A DNA stretch of 64,000 nucleotides from Gaiellales bacterium. GTDB lineage: Bacteria > Actinomycetota > Thermoleophilia > Gaiellales > JAICJC01. A model generated the notes under the pieces. It was not told the origin of the DNA and made no database searches. It saw only the letters and a list, made by a program, of their open reading frames with translations. The translations under genes and the position numbers were made by a program. The stretch spans positions 62,001 through 126,000 of the forward strand of contig DASWRM010000079.1 of NCBI GenBank assembly GCA_036403155.1, written 5' to 3'. Positions within the stretch are counted from its first letter, which is position 1; every line of letters begins with the position of its first letter. Positions 16,811-24,949 of this stretch are shown in pieces.

Positions 16811-17525
16811 CACCCTCGGTCGACCGGATCCGGGAGCGCGCCTCGAGCAGGAATGCGGCCCCGTCCGCGCCGCCGATGATGCGGTCGTAGGTCAGCGCAG
16901 CGCCCTTGAAGCTCGGGTCGTCGAAGAACGGATCGATGCGACCGGCCCACGGCGATGCGTAGAGATACGGCTGGGGGTGGTGACGATCGCCGGGCGAGCC
17001 GCCGTACGTCCCGCGGTGGCCGGCGCCCTGGTCGCCGAGATCGACGGCCGCATCGAAGTGCTCGGGCCAGAGGCGCACAGGGGAGGCGTCGTCGGCCGGC
17101 TGCGCCTCCCGGCGCAGGCCCTCGAGCAGCTCGGTCGTGTAGGCGTACCAGGCGGCCAGCTCGGCCGCCGCGTCCGGATCGACCCGCAGCGGCTCGTCGA
17201 GGTCGCCGTGCGGCGGCACGTCGAACAGCTCCTGCTGCGCGACGTCCGGTTCGATGCCGACGAACGCCGCCATCGCGCGGAGCGAGGTGATCGACGTGCG
17301 CCGGGCGCGGCCGCCCCGCTCGTCCACCAGCGCGGTTCCGTCGACCCTGATCCCGCCGTTGCGGAGCAGCGTCGTGCCGAAGCCGCCCGGCGTCGCCTGC
17401 AGCACGATCTCGTTCCCGGTCGCGAGACGCTGGGCCGGCGACACGACGTACACGGCGAGCCGGTGCAGTGCGTCGCGGGTCGTCGCGAACGCGGGGGAGA
17501 GCGGTGCGGTCGGTGCGGACGCCAT
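16806..17525 (-). CDS. Hypothetical protein, 239 aa
   Basis: I do not recognise a family. The soluble, acidic 239-residue product contains a region reading LATGNEIVLQATPGGFGTTLL and a distinctive C-terminal part (YLYASPWAGRIDPFFDDPSFKGAALTYDRIIGG). No signal peptide or membrane segment is visible. The ATG at 17525 lies five bases after TACCGT on the minus strand, and the divergent dehydrogenase begins about 50 bases away. Its stop codon is provided by the hairpin element. Confidence 0.7.
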   Translation of the reverse strand: MASAPTAPLSPAFATTRDALHRLAVYVVSPAQRLATGNEIVLQATPGGFGTTLLRNGGIRVDGTALVDERGGRARRTSITSLRAMAAFVGIEPDVAQQELFDVPPHGDLDEPLRVDPDAAAELAAWYAYTTELLEGLRREAQPADDASPVRLWPEHFDAAVDLGDQGAGHRGTYGGSPGDRHHPQPYLYASPWAGRIDPFFDDPSFKGAALTYDRIIGGADGAAFLLEARSRIRSTEGG

Positions 17526-17575
17526 GGGAAACGGTACCCCGAGATTTCGCGCCGTTGCATCGGTACGGTGTGCCG

Positions 17576-18703
17576 ATGATCGCCCCCTTCGCGATGCAGC
17601 TGCCGGTTCGCGTCCGGTTCGGCGAGAATGCGGTCCGCGCGCTGCCGGAGATCGTCGCAGGCCGGCGCGCGCTTGTCGTCGGTGAGGCGCCCGTGCTATC
17701 GATCCCCGCGGTGGCCGGGGCGATCGAGGGCCTCCCCGTCTATGAGAAGTCACCGGGGGAACCGACCTTCGAGCTGGTCGCCGACGCCGCGGAGCGGGTG
17801 GCCGCACAGCGGCCCGACGTGCTCGTCGCCGTGGGCGGCGGCTCAGCGCTCGATCTCGCGAAGGCGGCACGGCTCGTGACCGAGACCGGCCGGCCGCTCC
17901 GCGCGTTCGTCGATGGTGCTCCGGTGCCGGCCCCCGTCATGGAGCTCGTCGCCGTGCCCACGACGTCGGGCACGGGCAGTGAGGTGTCGGGCGGAACGGT
18001 GGTCGTCGACCGGGATGAGGGTCGCAAGCGCGGGGTCGCACATCCCCTCATGCGCGCGCAGGATGCGCTGGTCGATCCGCTGCTGACGCTCGGGCTGCCG
18101 GCCGATGCCACGGCCCACACGGGCATCGACGCGCTCGCGCAGGCGATCGGCGGCGTGATCGTCTCAAACGGGAACCCGGCGTCGGTCGCCCTCGGCCTGG
18201 AGGCATGCCGCCACGTGGCCGCGGGGCTGGAGTCCGCGGTGCGGGACGGCGCCGACCGCGAGGCGCGATCCCGCATGAGCCTGGCCAGCCTTCTGGCGGG
18301 CCTGTCCATGAACCTGTCCGACTGCGGGGCCGACCATGCGCTCGGGCACTCGATCGGCTCGACGCTGGGACTGCCGCATGGACTGACCGTCGGCCTGGTG
18401 CTCGCGGAGACGCTGGAGGTCAACAGGCCCGCCTGTGCACCGCTGCTCGACCGGGTGGCCGACGCACTGGGCCAGCCGGACGACGGCAGCGGCGACGGCA
18501 GCCGCGCGATCGCGGCCGTGCGACGGCTCCTGGCCGCGGTCGGGTTTCCGACGATCCGGCAGGCGGGGGTGGAGGAGCGGCATGTCGAGCACCTCGTCGA
18601 GCTTTCGATGGCGGATTACTGCCTGACGGTGAATCCCCGCGTCTGGGACGCGGGCGACGTGCGGACGGCATACGACGCGGCCCTCGCGCTCGAGCATCGC
18701 TGA
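17576..18703 (+). CDS. Iron-containing alcohol dehydrogenase (group III)
   Basis: The 375-residue product shows the NAD(P) segment VLVAVGGGSALDLAKAARL, the family signature VPTTSGTGSEVSGGTVVVD and the metal-binding part with Asp and His residues (ADHALGHSIGSTLGLPHGLTVGLVL). These oxidise alcohols or reduce aldehydes using Fe2+ or Zn2+. Family members also act as glycerol dehydrogenases and maleylacetate reductases, and the sequence does not decide between them. Given the aromatic-catabolic region downstream, a maleylacetate-reductase-like role is possible. The ATG at 17576 follows TACGGT by six bases, a leaderless start. Confidence 0.88.
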   Translation: MIAPFAMQLPVRVRFGENAVRALPEIVAGRRALVVGEAPVLSIPAVAGAIEGLPVYEKSPGEPTFELVADAAERVAAQRPDVLVAVGGGSALDLAKAARLVTETGRPLRAFVDGAPVPAPVMELVAVPTTSGTGSEVSGGTVVVDRDEGRKRGVAHPLMRAQDALVDPLLTLGLPADATAHTGIDALAQAIGGVIVSNGNPASVALGLEACRHVAAGLESAVRDGADREARSRMSLASLLAGLSMNLSDCGADHALGHSIGSTLGLPHGLTVGLVLAETLEVNRPACAPLLDRVADALGQPDDGSGDGSRAIAAVRRLLAAVGFPTIRQAGVEERHVEHLVELSMADYCLTVNPRVWDAGDVRTAYDAALALEHR

Positions 18704-18733
18704 GGTGCCGGCGAACGCCGACGGCCCCCGGGG

Positions 18734-19042
18734 TCAGATCTCGATCTGGACCGCTCCGTCCGACTCGCGCGCCGGGTAGGTGGTCAGCGACTCGACAGCC
18801 GGCCCGACCAGCGCCTCGCCCGAGCGGATGTCGAAATAGGACCCGTGGCAGTAGCACTCGACCCGGTGCTCGACGAACTCCCCTTCCCACAGCGGGCACT
18901 CCTCGTGCGTGCAGTAGCCGTCGAACGCGAACAGCGCTCCGTCCCGGCGGGCCACCACCACCGGCTCGCCGCGAACGTCGACCTGCAGCATCTCGCCCTC
19001 CGGGACGTCTTCCGGCGTCCCGACCGTCGTCCACTCCGCCAT
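18734..19042 (-). CDS. Rieske [2Fe-2S] ferredoxin
   Basis: The 102-residue product carries CTHEECPLW and CYCHGSYFD, the CxH...CxxH ligands of a Rieske cluster, with no membrane anchor. Soluble Rieske ferredoxins usually deliver electrons to ring-hydroxylating oxygenases. Here it is the last gene of a ten-gene operon that contains a P450 and an HpaB-type oxygenase but no Rieske oxygenase, so its partner is open. The ATG at 19042 has GAGGG about five bases upstream, overlapping the end of the glutamine-synthetase-like gene. A slightly longer start at 19054 is less likely. Confidence 0.92.
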   Translation of the reverse strand: MAEWTTVGTPEDVPEGEMLQVDVRGEPVVVARRDGALFAFDGYCTHEECPLWEGEFVEHRVECYCHGSYFDIRSGEALVGPAVESLTTYPARESDGAVQIEI

Positions 19043-19050
19043 CACAACCC

Positions 19051-20376
19051 TCACAGGTGGTGCGTGTACTCGCGAAACTCCCAGTCGGTCACGTACTTCT
19101 TCGCGCGGTCGAGCTCGTTGCCCTTGATCGTGAGGAAGGTCGAGACCAGCTCCTCACCCATCGCGTCCTTGATCACGCTGTCCGCGTCGAGCGCCTCGAG
19201 CGCCGCGTCGAACGTGCGGGGCAGCGGCATGCACTCGCCGGCCCGCTCGTCCTCGTAGATCAGCCCGACGAACGGCTCCGGCGGCTCGAGCTCGCGCGCG
19301 ATCCCGTCCAGGCCGGCGAACAGCGCCGCCGCCGCCGCCAGGTACACGTTCGCGGCCCCGTCGCCCAGCCGCAGCTCGATGCGCGTGGCACCGCCGCGCT
19401 CGCGCGGCACCCGCGCGAGGCACAGGCGGTTGTCGTGCCCCCAGCTGACGAGCGTCGGCACCAGCGCCTCCTCGATGATGCGGCGGTAGGCATTCGTCGT
19501 CGGGTTGAAGAAGGCCATCAGCGCCGGCCCGTGCTCGAGCAGCCCGGCGAGGAAGTGGTGCGCGACGTCCGACAGGCCCTCGCCGCGGTCGCCGTTCAGC
19601 AGGTTCACCCCGCTGTCGTCCGACAGCGACAGGTGCAGATGAAAGCCCGACCCCTCGTCGTCGTTCCACGGCTTGCCGATGAACGTCGCCAGCAGGCCGT
19701 CCAGCACCGCCATCTCCTTGACCAGGTTCTTGAACAGGTACGCCCGGTCGGAGGCGTCCAGCGCCTCGGAGTGCCGCAGGTTGATCTCGTACTGTGCGCG
19801 TCCGAACTCGTGGTTGGCCGCGTAGGTGTCGAGGCGCATGTCTGAGGACGCGTGCAGCATCCGCCGCAGGAGGTTCTTCGGATCGGCCATCGCGCCGACG
19901 GTGTAGACGTGGCTGTCGTTGTCGACGTACCGGCGGTAGCCGTTCGGGGCAGTCGGGTCGGGCGTGCACAGGTAGAACTCGAGCTCTGGGCCGAGCACCG
20001 GCACGAGCCCGCGCTCGGTGTAGCCGGCGATCGCCCGCTTCAGCACGCCGCGGGAGTCGACCCCGTACGGCGAGCCGTCCATCCGCTCGAGGTCGGCCAG
20101 GCACACCGCCACCTCGGGGTCCCAGGGCACGCGGCGAAGCGTCGCCTCGTCGGGCCGCGCCACGATGTCCTGGAACCCGTGCTCGAACCCCGCGACCACG
20201 TTGTGGCGCAGGTCGACCGTCATGATCGCCTCGCAGTAGGCGGCGCCGTCCTCGATCAGGTGCTGGAAGTACCCGGCGGGGAACTCCTTTCCGCGCGCGA
20301 TGCCGTGCAGGTCGGGATAGCTCAGGCGCACCGTCGTGACGCCGTCCTTGACGAGCTGATCCAGCGTTTCGGCCAT
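19051..20376 (-). CDS. Glutamine-synthetase-like gamma-glutamyl ligase
   Basis: The 441-residue product has the glutamine synthetase core: metal-binding GPELEFYL, HEFGRAQYEIN and GSGFHLHLSL, the NPTTNAYRR segment, and ARVPRERGGATRIELRLGDGAANVYLAAAA. It lacks a recognisable adenylylation-site tail. In an operon with oxygenases and an aldehyde dehydrogenase, and with a PuuD-like hydrolase nearby, it is more likely to join glutamate to an amine (as PuuA does for putrescine or TdnQ for aniline) than to assimilate ammonia. The ATG is 35 bases after the P450 stop and has AAAGGGCGG upstream. Confidence 0.85.
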   Translation of the reverse strand: MAETLDQLVKDGVTTVRLSYPDLHGIARGKEFPAGYFQHLIEDGAAYCEAIMTVDLRHNVVAGFEHGFQDIVARPDEATLRRVPWDPEVAVCLADLERMDGSPYGVDSRGVLKRAIAGYTERGLVPVLGPELEFYLCTPDPTAPNGYRRYVDNDSHVYTVGAMADPKNLLRRMLHASSDMRLDTYAANHEFGRAQYEINLRHSEALDASDRAYLFKNLVKEMAVLDGLLATFIGKPWNDDEGSGFHLHLSLSDDSGVNLLNGDRGEGLSDVAHHFLAGLLEHGPALMAFFNPTTNAYRRIIEEALVPTLVSWGHDNRLCLARVPRERGGATRIELRLGDGAANVYLAAAAALFAGLDGIARELEPPEPFVGLIYEDERAGECMPLPRTFDAALEALDADSVIKDAMGEELVSTFLTIKGNELDRAKKYVTDWEFREYTHHL

Positions 20377-20411
20377 CTACCGCCCTTTCCGAGATGTCGG
20401 TCGTCGAGAGG

Positions 20412-21659
20412 CTACGCGGTCGTCACCCGGACGGGCATCGACTTGTACGCGTTGGTGAAGTTGGAGTGCAGCCGCCGCGCCGGCCCCCCCGGCTCGACCG
20501 CGGTGACGCGCGGGAGCAGCTCTTCGAACATGATCCGCGTCTCGAGCTTCGCGAGGTGCGCGCCCAGGCAGAAGTGCGGGCCGCCGCGTCCGAAGGTGAT
20601 GTGGTTGTTCGGCTTGCGTGTGACGTCGAAGCTGTGCGGGTCCGGGAACTGCCGCTCGTCGTAGTTGCCCGAGATCAGCCACACGACCACCTTATCGCCC
20701 TCGCGGATGCGCTCGCCGTGCAGCTCGACGTCGGCCGTCGCGGTGCGCCGAAAGTGGATGACCGGCGACGCCCAGCGCATGATCTCCTCCGTCGCGGTCG
20801 TCATCAGCTCCGGCTGCTCCCGCAGGCGCTGCATGACGTTCGGGTTCTCCATCAGCACCTGCATGCCGTGTGCGATCGACTGGCGGGTCGTCTCGTTGCC
20901 GGCCACGACCAGGAGCAGGAACATCGTGTCGAACTCCCGCTCGGTGAGGCGGTTGCCGTCCTCGTCCTCCCACATCACGAGCTTCGACACCAGGTCGTCG
21001 CGGGGATCCTTTCGCCGTTCGGACGCGATCCGGTGCCCGTAGTTGAACAGCTCCATCGCGAAGGGGCTGCGGAACGGGTACAGGCGGTACTTCGCGCTCT
21101 CCGGACTGGCCGGGTGGAGCCCGCCGAGGTCGGGGTCCGTGTTGCCGATCATCTTGTCGCCCCACTCGATCAGCTGCTCGTCGTCCTCGAGCGGCACGCC
21201 CAGGATGCGGCAGAGCACCTGGATCGGCAGCTCCTTTGCGACCTCCTCGACGAAGTCGAACTCACCCTTCGGCAGCGCGTCGTCGAGGATCTGCCTCGTC
21301 AGCGTGCGCAGCAGGTCCTCGTATGCGGCCACGGCTCGCGGAGTGAACCCCTTGTTCACGATCGCGCGCAGGCTCGAGTGCTTCGGCGGGTCCGTGTCGA
21401 GCATCGACTTGCGCGCCGCGAGCTGGTCGGGGTCGAGGTCCTCGAGCGCGGTCGCGCCCGTCTCCGAGGAGAACGTGCGCCAGTCCTTCATCACGGCGAC
21501 GACGTCGTCGTAGCGGGTGATGCACCAGAAGCCGTTGCCGTGCTCCCAGTCGTACCAGTGCACGGGCGACTCGTTGCGGAGCAGCTCGAACGTCTCGTGG
21601 GGGACGCGCTCGGCAAACGCGTCGTTGTCCAGGTAGACATCGGACAGCGTGATGCTCAT
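20412..21659 (-). CDS. Cytochrome P450
   Basis: The 415-residue soluble P450 shows the I-helix oxygen-activation motif VVAGNETTRQ, the ExxR pair in EEIMRW and the heme-thiolate loop FGRGGPHFCLGAHLA. The style of the K-helix to heme region resembles actinobacterial CYP124/125/142-type enzymes acting on hydrophobic substrates, but the substrate cannot be read. The ATG overlaps the stop of the aldehyde dehydrogenase (ATGA). No ferredoxin reductase is in the operon. The only iron-sulfur protein nearby is the Rieske ferredoxin two genes on. Confidence 0.93.
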   Translation of the reverse strand: MSITLSDVYLDNDAFAERVPHETFELLRNESPVHWYDWEHGNGFWCITRYDDVVAVMKDWRTFSSETGATALEDLDPDQLAARKSMLDTDPPKHSSLRAIVNKGFTPRAVAAYEDLLRTLTRQILDDALPKGEFDFVEEVAKELPIQVLCRILGVPLEDDEQLIEWGDKMIGNTDPDLGGLHPASPESAKYRLYPFRSPFAMELFNYGHRIASERRKDPRDDLVSKLVMWEDEDGNRLTEREFDTMFLLLVVAGNETTRQSIAHGMQVLMENPNVMQRLREQPELMTTATEEIMRWASPVIHFRRTATADVELHGERIREGDKVVVWLISGNYDERQFPDPHSFDVTRKPNNHITFGRGGPHFCLGAHLAKLETRIMFEELLPRVTAVEPGGPARRLHSNFTNAYKSMPVRVTTA

Positions 21660-23110
21660 CTCGTCGTCCCGTCCGAGATCTGGAGCGTCTTCAGATCCGA
21701 GTAGAAGTCGAGCGCGTAGTCGCCCCCCTCGCGGCCGATGCCGCTGATGCCGATGCCGCCGAACGGGGCCGTCAGGTCGCGGATCAGGAACGTGTTGACC
21801 CAGACGGTGCCCGCGCGCACGGCGCGCCCGACCCGCTCCGCACGCTCGTGCGACCCGGTGTAGACGATGCCGGACAGCCCGTAGCGGGTCGAGTTCGCGA
21901 GGGCGATGGCCTCGGTCTCGTCGTGGAAGGCCTGGAAGGTCAGCACGGGCCCGAACACCTCTCGCTGGACGACCTCGGAGTCGTTCGACCGCGGCTCGAT
22001 CAGCGTCGGCTCGTACCAGAGCCCGCCGATCTCGGCTCGGCGGCCGCCGCGAACGATCCGGTCGCCGGCCGCTCTGGCCCGCTCCACGAAGCCCTCGACC
22101 CGCGCCAGGTGGTCGGGGTGGATCAGCGGAGAAATGGTGGTGCGCTCATCGCGCGGGTCGCCCAGCACCTGGGCATCGACACCGGCATGGAACCGCGCGA
22201 GGAACGCGTCGCGCACCGATTCCTCGACCAGCAGCCGGGTGCCCGCCAGGCAGACCTGGCCGGCGTCGTCGTACTGGCCGGCAGCCTTCGCGGCGGCGGC
22301 GTCGAGGTCGGCGTCCGCGAACACGATCAGCGGCCCCTTGCCCCCGAGCTCTGCCGTGAACGGGACGAGGTTCGCCGCGGCCGAGAGGCCTATAGAGCGG
22401 CCGGTCTCCGGCGAGCCGGTGAAGCTGATGCGGCGGACGCCTTCGTCGGACACCAGCGCGGCGCCCGCCTCCTCTCCGATCCCCTGCAGCACGTTGAACA
22501 CGCCGGGCGGGAACCCCGCCTGCGCCGTCAGGTCGGCGAGCAGCGAGCAGGAGAGCGGCGCCCACTCGGGTGGCTTCAGGATCACCGTGCAGCCGGCTGC
22601 CAGCCCGGGCGCCGTCTTCCAGGTCGACAACATGAACGGGGCGTTCCACGGCGTGATCACGGCCGCCGGGCCGCTCGGCATGCGGATCACGCGGTTCTGG
22701 GTGCCGTTCGACTCCCACACGCGCTCCTGGTAGCCGGCCGCCAGGTCGGCGTAGGCGCGGAAGTTGCGCGCGCCGCGTGCGATCACCCGGGCCTTGAGCG
22801 AGCGCTCGAGCATGGCCATGTCGAGGCACTCGACCGTCGCGATGCGATCGATGTTCGCGTCGATCAGATCCGCAAGGCGGCGGAGCACCCGTCCGCGGCC
22901 TTCTGCTCCCATCGCCGCCCACTCGGGCCAGGCCGCCCGGGCCGCCTCGACCGCTGCGGCCGCCTCCCGCGCGCCCCCGCGGGCGACGTGCGCCAGCACC
23001 TGCGCGTCGATGGGCGAGATCACCTCGAAGCGGTCGTCGCTCCCGACCCGCTCGCCGCCGATGTAGTGGTCGGGCGAGACGTCGATGTCGACCTTCGCCG
23101 AGGCGCTCAC
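21656..23110 (-). CDS. Aldehyde dehydrogenase, 2-hydroxymuconic-semialdehyde (HpaE/DmpC-like) type
   Basis: The 484-residue NAD(P)-dependent enzyme has the general base Glu in TAELGGKGP and the nucleophile Cys in GQVCLAGTRL. The C-terminus RDLTAPFGGIGISGIGREGGDYALDFYSDLKTL is the pattern I associate with 2-hydroxymuconic-semialdehyde dehydrogenases, including HpaE, rather than betaine or succinate-semialdehyde dehydrogenases. It would oxidise the semialdehyde made by the extradiol dioxygenase of the same operon. The start is a GTG overlapping the SDR stop (GTGA), and its stop overlaps the P450 start. Confidence 0.9.
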   Translation of the reverse strand: MSASAKVDIDVSPDHYIGGERVGSDDRFEVISPIDAQVLAHVARGGAREAAAAVEAARAAWPEWAAMGAEGRGRVLRRLADLIDANIDRIATVECLDMAMLERSLKARVIARGARNFRAYADLAAGYQERVWESNGTQNRVIRMPSGPAAVITPWNAPFMLSTWKTAPGLAAGCTVILKPPEWAPLSCSLLADLTAQAGFPPGVFNVLQGIGEEAGAALVSDEGVRRISFTGSPETGRSIGLSAAANLVPFTAELGGKGPLIVFADADLDAAAAKAAGQYDDAGQVCLAGTRLLVEESVRDAFLARFHAGVDAQVLGDPRDERTTISPLIHPDHLARVEGFVERARAAGDRIVRGGRRAEIGGLWYEPTLIEPRSNDSEVVQREVFGPVLTFQAFHDETEAIALANSTRYGLSGIVYTGSHERAERVGRAVRAGTVWVNTFLIRDLTAPFGGIGISGIGREGGDYALDFYSDLKTLQISDGTTR

Positions 23111-23883
23111 GACTGAAACTCCATCAACCCGATCTCCACCGCGCTCATCCCGCCGTCGACCGTGATCACGCTGCCGTTCACATACGCGGCGGCCGGTGAC
23201 AGCAGCCAGGACACGAGTCCGGCCACCTCCTCGGGGTCGCCCGGCCGGCGGACGGGGGCGCGACGGGTCGCCAGTGCGTAGGCGCCCTCACGATCGGTGC
23301 CATGGATGGCTGCGAGGTCGTCCATGGAGCCGTCCGCCATGTCGGTGCGGATCCATCCGGGGCACACGGCGTTCGCCCGCACGCCGCGCGGGCCGAAGTC
23401 GACTGCGATCGACCGCACGGCCATGTTGAGGCCCGCCTTGCTCGTGCAGTAGGCGGCCGATCCGGCGCCCGCGCGCAGCCCGCCGACGGACGAGATCGCG
23501 ACGAGCGACCCGCGGCGGTCGACGAGGTGGGGGAGCGCCGCGCGCGCCGTCAGGTAGAAGCCGGTCAGGTTGACCCGCAGCACCTCGTCCCAGCCGGCCG
23601 GATCCTGTTCGACCACGTCGCCGCCGCCGGCGATCCCGGCGCACCACGCCAGCGCGTCGATGCCCCCGTGGGCGTCGACCGCCGCCTGGACGGCCGCCTC
23701 GGCCTGGACGCGGTCCCCACAGTCCGCCGTCACGGCCAGGCCGCCGATCTCGGCGGCCACCGCATCGAGCGGTGCTCGCCGGCGGCCCGCGACGACCACG
23801 TCGTAGCCGTCGGCCGCCAGCCGCCGGGCCACGGCCGAGCCGATGCCGCTTCCGCCGCCGGTGACCAGAGCGCAGCGGATCAC
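23107..23883 (-). CDS. Short-chain dehydrogenase/reductase
   Basis: The 258-residue classical SDR has TGGGSGIG for the cofactor, NLTGFYLTARAALPH, catalytic Ser in AISSVGG and the YxxxK pair in AAYCTSKAGLNMAV, then PGWIRTDMA. The residue after strand 2 (VAGRRR) is basic, favouring NADP(H), though this is a weak guide. In the operon it may oxidise an alcohol or a cis-diol-type intermediate. The start is a GTG that overlaps the upstream stop as GTGA, and it is coupled likewise to the aldehyde dehydrogenase. Confidence 0.9.
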   Translation of the reverse strand: MIRCALVTGGGSGIGSAVARRLAADGYDVVVAGRRRAPLDAVAAEIGGLAVTADCGDRVQAEAAVQAAVDAHGGIDALAWCAGIAGGGDVVEQDPAGWDEVLRVNLTGFYLTARAALPHLVDRRGSLVAISSVGGLRAGAGSAAYCTSKAGLNMAVRSIAVDFGPRGVRANAVCPGWIRTDMADGSMDDLAAIHGTDREGAYALATRRAPVRRPGDPEEVAGLVSWLLSPAAAYVNGSVITVDGGMSAVEIGLMEFQS

Positions 23884-24668
23884 GGCTCGACGGTCTCCAG
23901 GTCGTCCACCGTGTAGGCGAACTGGAAGCGGAACCCTTCGCCGACCCGCACCGGCGCGAGCGCGTCGTGCTCCTCCCCAGGTGCCGGATGCAGACGCAGC
24001 GTGGCCGGACCGACCCGGATCTCGGACGCCGAGCGGTCGCTCGACCGCGCGCGGACGAGCTCGTCGACGGCTGGGTCATTCCACCGGCCGGCGGCGAGGC
24101 GGGGGAAATGGCGCCGGTTCAGCAGCGGCGGGTCGTTGTGCGTCGGCCCAGACTGGCTGACGCGCTCGGGCGTGACGGTGCCCTCGGCGAGCAGCCGCCC
24201 GTGTGCCGTCAGCGTGCCGGCGAACGTCCGGCCCTCGGCCCTGCAGTCGAGGCCGAAGCTGCGCGTGATGTGGACGTCCCCGAGCTTCTTCGGGAACCCC
24301 TGGATCCATCCCCGGATCAGGGCGAAGTCCTTGTCGACCCAGATGTAGGGGCAGGTCGTGACGTGCTCGTCGCCGAGCATGGCGTTGACGACGATGAAGA
24401 ACTCCTTGTACTGCCCGCGCACGGGGTCGAGCAGCTCGGCGCCCGAGTCGGAGCACGACTGCCAGTCGACGAACAGGGCGGCGCAGCGGCCGGGGTCGTC
24501 CGGGTAGGGGGCAAGCCGCGGAGGGAGCACGGCGGCGACCGCGTCGGGCTCCGCCCAGTACTCGATCACCAGGAAGTCGCCGACGTAGTGCCAGGGCGGC
24601 GATGGGATGATCGACGCCATGCCACCGGGTGAGAGCGGCAGCGAGAAGCCCTTCGGGCCGCCGTTCAC
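23880..24668 (-). CDS. Acetoacetate decarboxylase family protein
   Basis: The 262-residue product reads YWAEPDAVAAVLPPRLAPYPDDPGRCAALFVDWQ...YKEFFIVVNAML...CPYIWVDKDFALIRGWIQGFPKKLGDVHITR. The FPKK segment is where the family keeps its Schiff-base lysine. Besides acetoacetate decarboxylases, the family includes aldolase-dehydratases that use pyruvate. In a meta-cleavage operon a pyruvate-handling lyase would fill a gap. The start is a GTG at 24668 overlapping the previous stop (GTGA). The longer open frame upstream is a shadow of neighbouring genes. Confidence 0.85.
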   Translation of the reverse strand: MNGGPKGFSLPLSPGGMASIIPSPPWHYVGDFLVIEYWAEPDAVAAVLPPRLAPYPDDPGRCAALFVDWQSCSDSGAELLDPVRGQYKEFFIVVNAMLGDEHVTTCPYIWVDKDFALIRGWIQGFPKKLGDVHITRSFGLDCRAEGRTFAGTLTAHGRLLAEGTVTPERVSQSGPTHNDPPLLNRRHFPRLAAGRWNDPAVDELVRARSSDRSASEIRVGPATLRLHPAPGEEHDALAPVRVGEGFRFQFAYTVDDLETVEP

Positions 24669-24949
24669 GGCCGCTCCAGCGAGCCGACCACTTCGTACAT
24701 GATCGCCTCGTCGGCCGGTGCCACGTCGATCCCCAGCCGCTCGCGTGCCGCCTCGATCTCCCGCATTGCGTCCTCGGCGGCCTCCGGATCGTCGAACACC
24801 GTGATCGAGACCGCGGAGCCGTCGGGCGCCATGCAGTGGTAGAGCGCGTGCACGCCCTCCACGCCGCGCAGCGACTCGATCACCCATTCCGACCGGTCGA
24901 GCCCGAGATCGTCGCGCCCGGCGGCGAACCGGGCCACGCGCACGATCAC
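24665..24949 (-). CDS. Small ABM-like (dimeric alpha/beta barrel) protein, 94 aa
   Basis: The 94-residue product (MIVRVARFAAGRDDLG...LRGVEGVHALYHCMAPDGSAVSITVFDDPEAAEDAMREIEAARERLGI) has the strand-helix pattern of the antibiotic-biosynthesis-monooxygenase/ferredoxin-like fold. Such small proteins can be cofactor-free monooxygenases or stability partners. The GTG start at 24949 overlaps the HpaB stop by four bases (GTGA), and its own stop overlaps the next GTG. This coupling is strong evidence that it is a real gene despite its size. It sits where many hpa clusters keep the flavin reductase HpaC, but it is not one. Confidence 0.78.
   Translation of the reverse strand: MIVRVARFAAGRDDLGLDRSEWVIESLRGVEGVHALYHCMAPDGSAVSITVFDDPEAAEDAMREIEAARERLGIDVAPADEAIMYEVVGSLERP

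Noticed and set aside
19051-20376. Housekeeping glutamine synthetase GlnA
   Set aside because: It lies in an oxygenase operon, lacks the usual adenylylation tail and has a PuuD-like partner nearby. A specialised ligase is more likely, though not proven.
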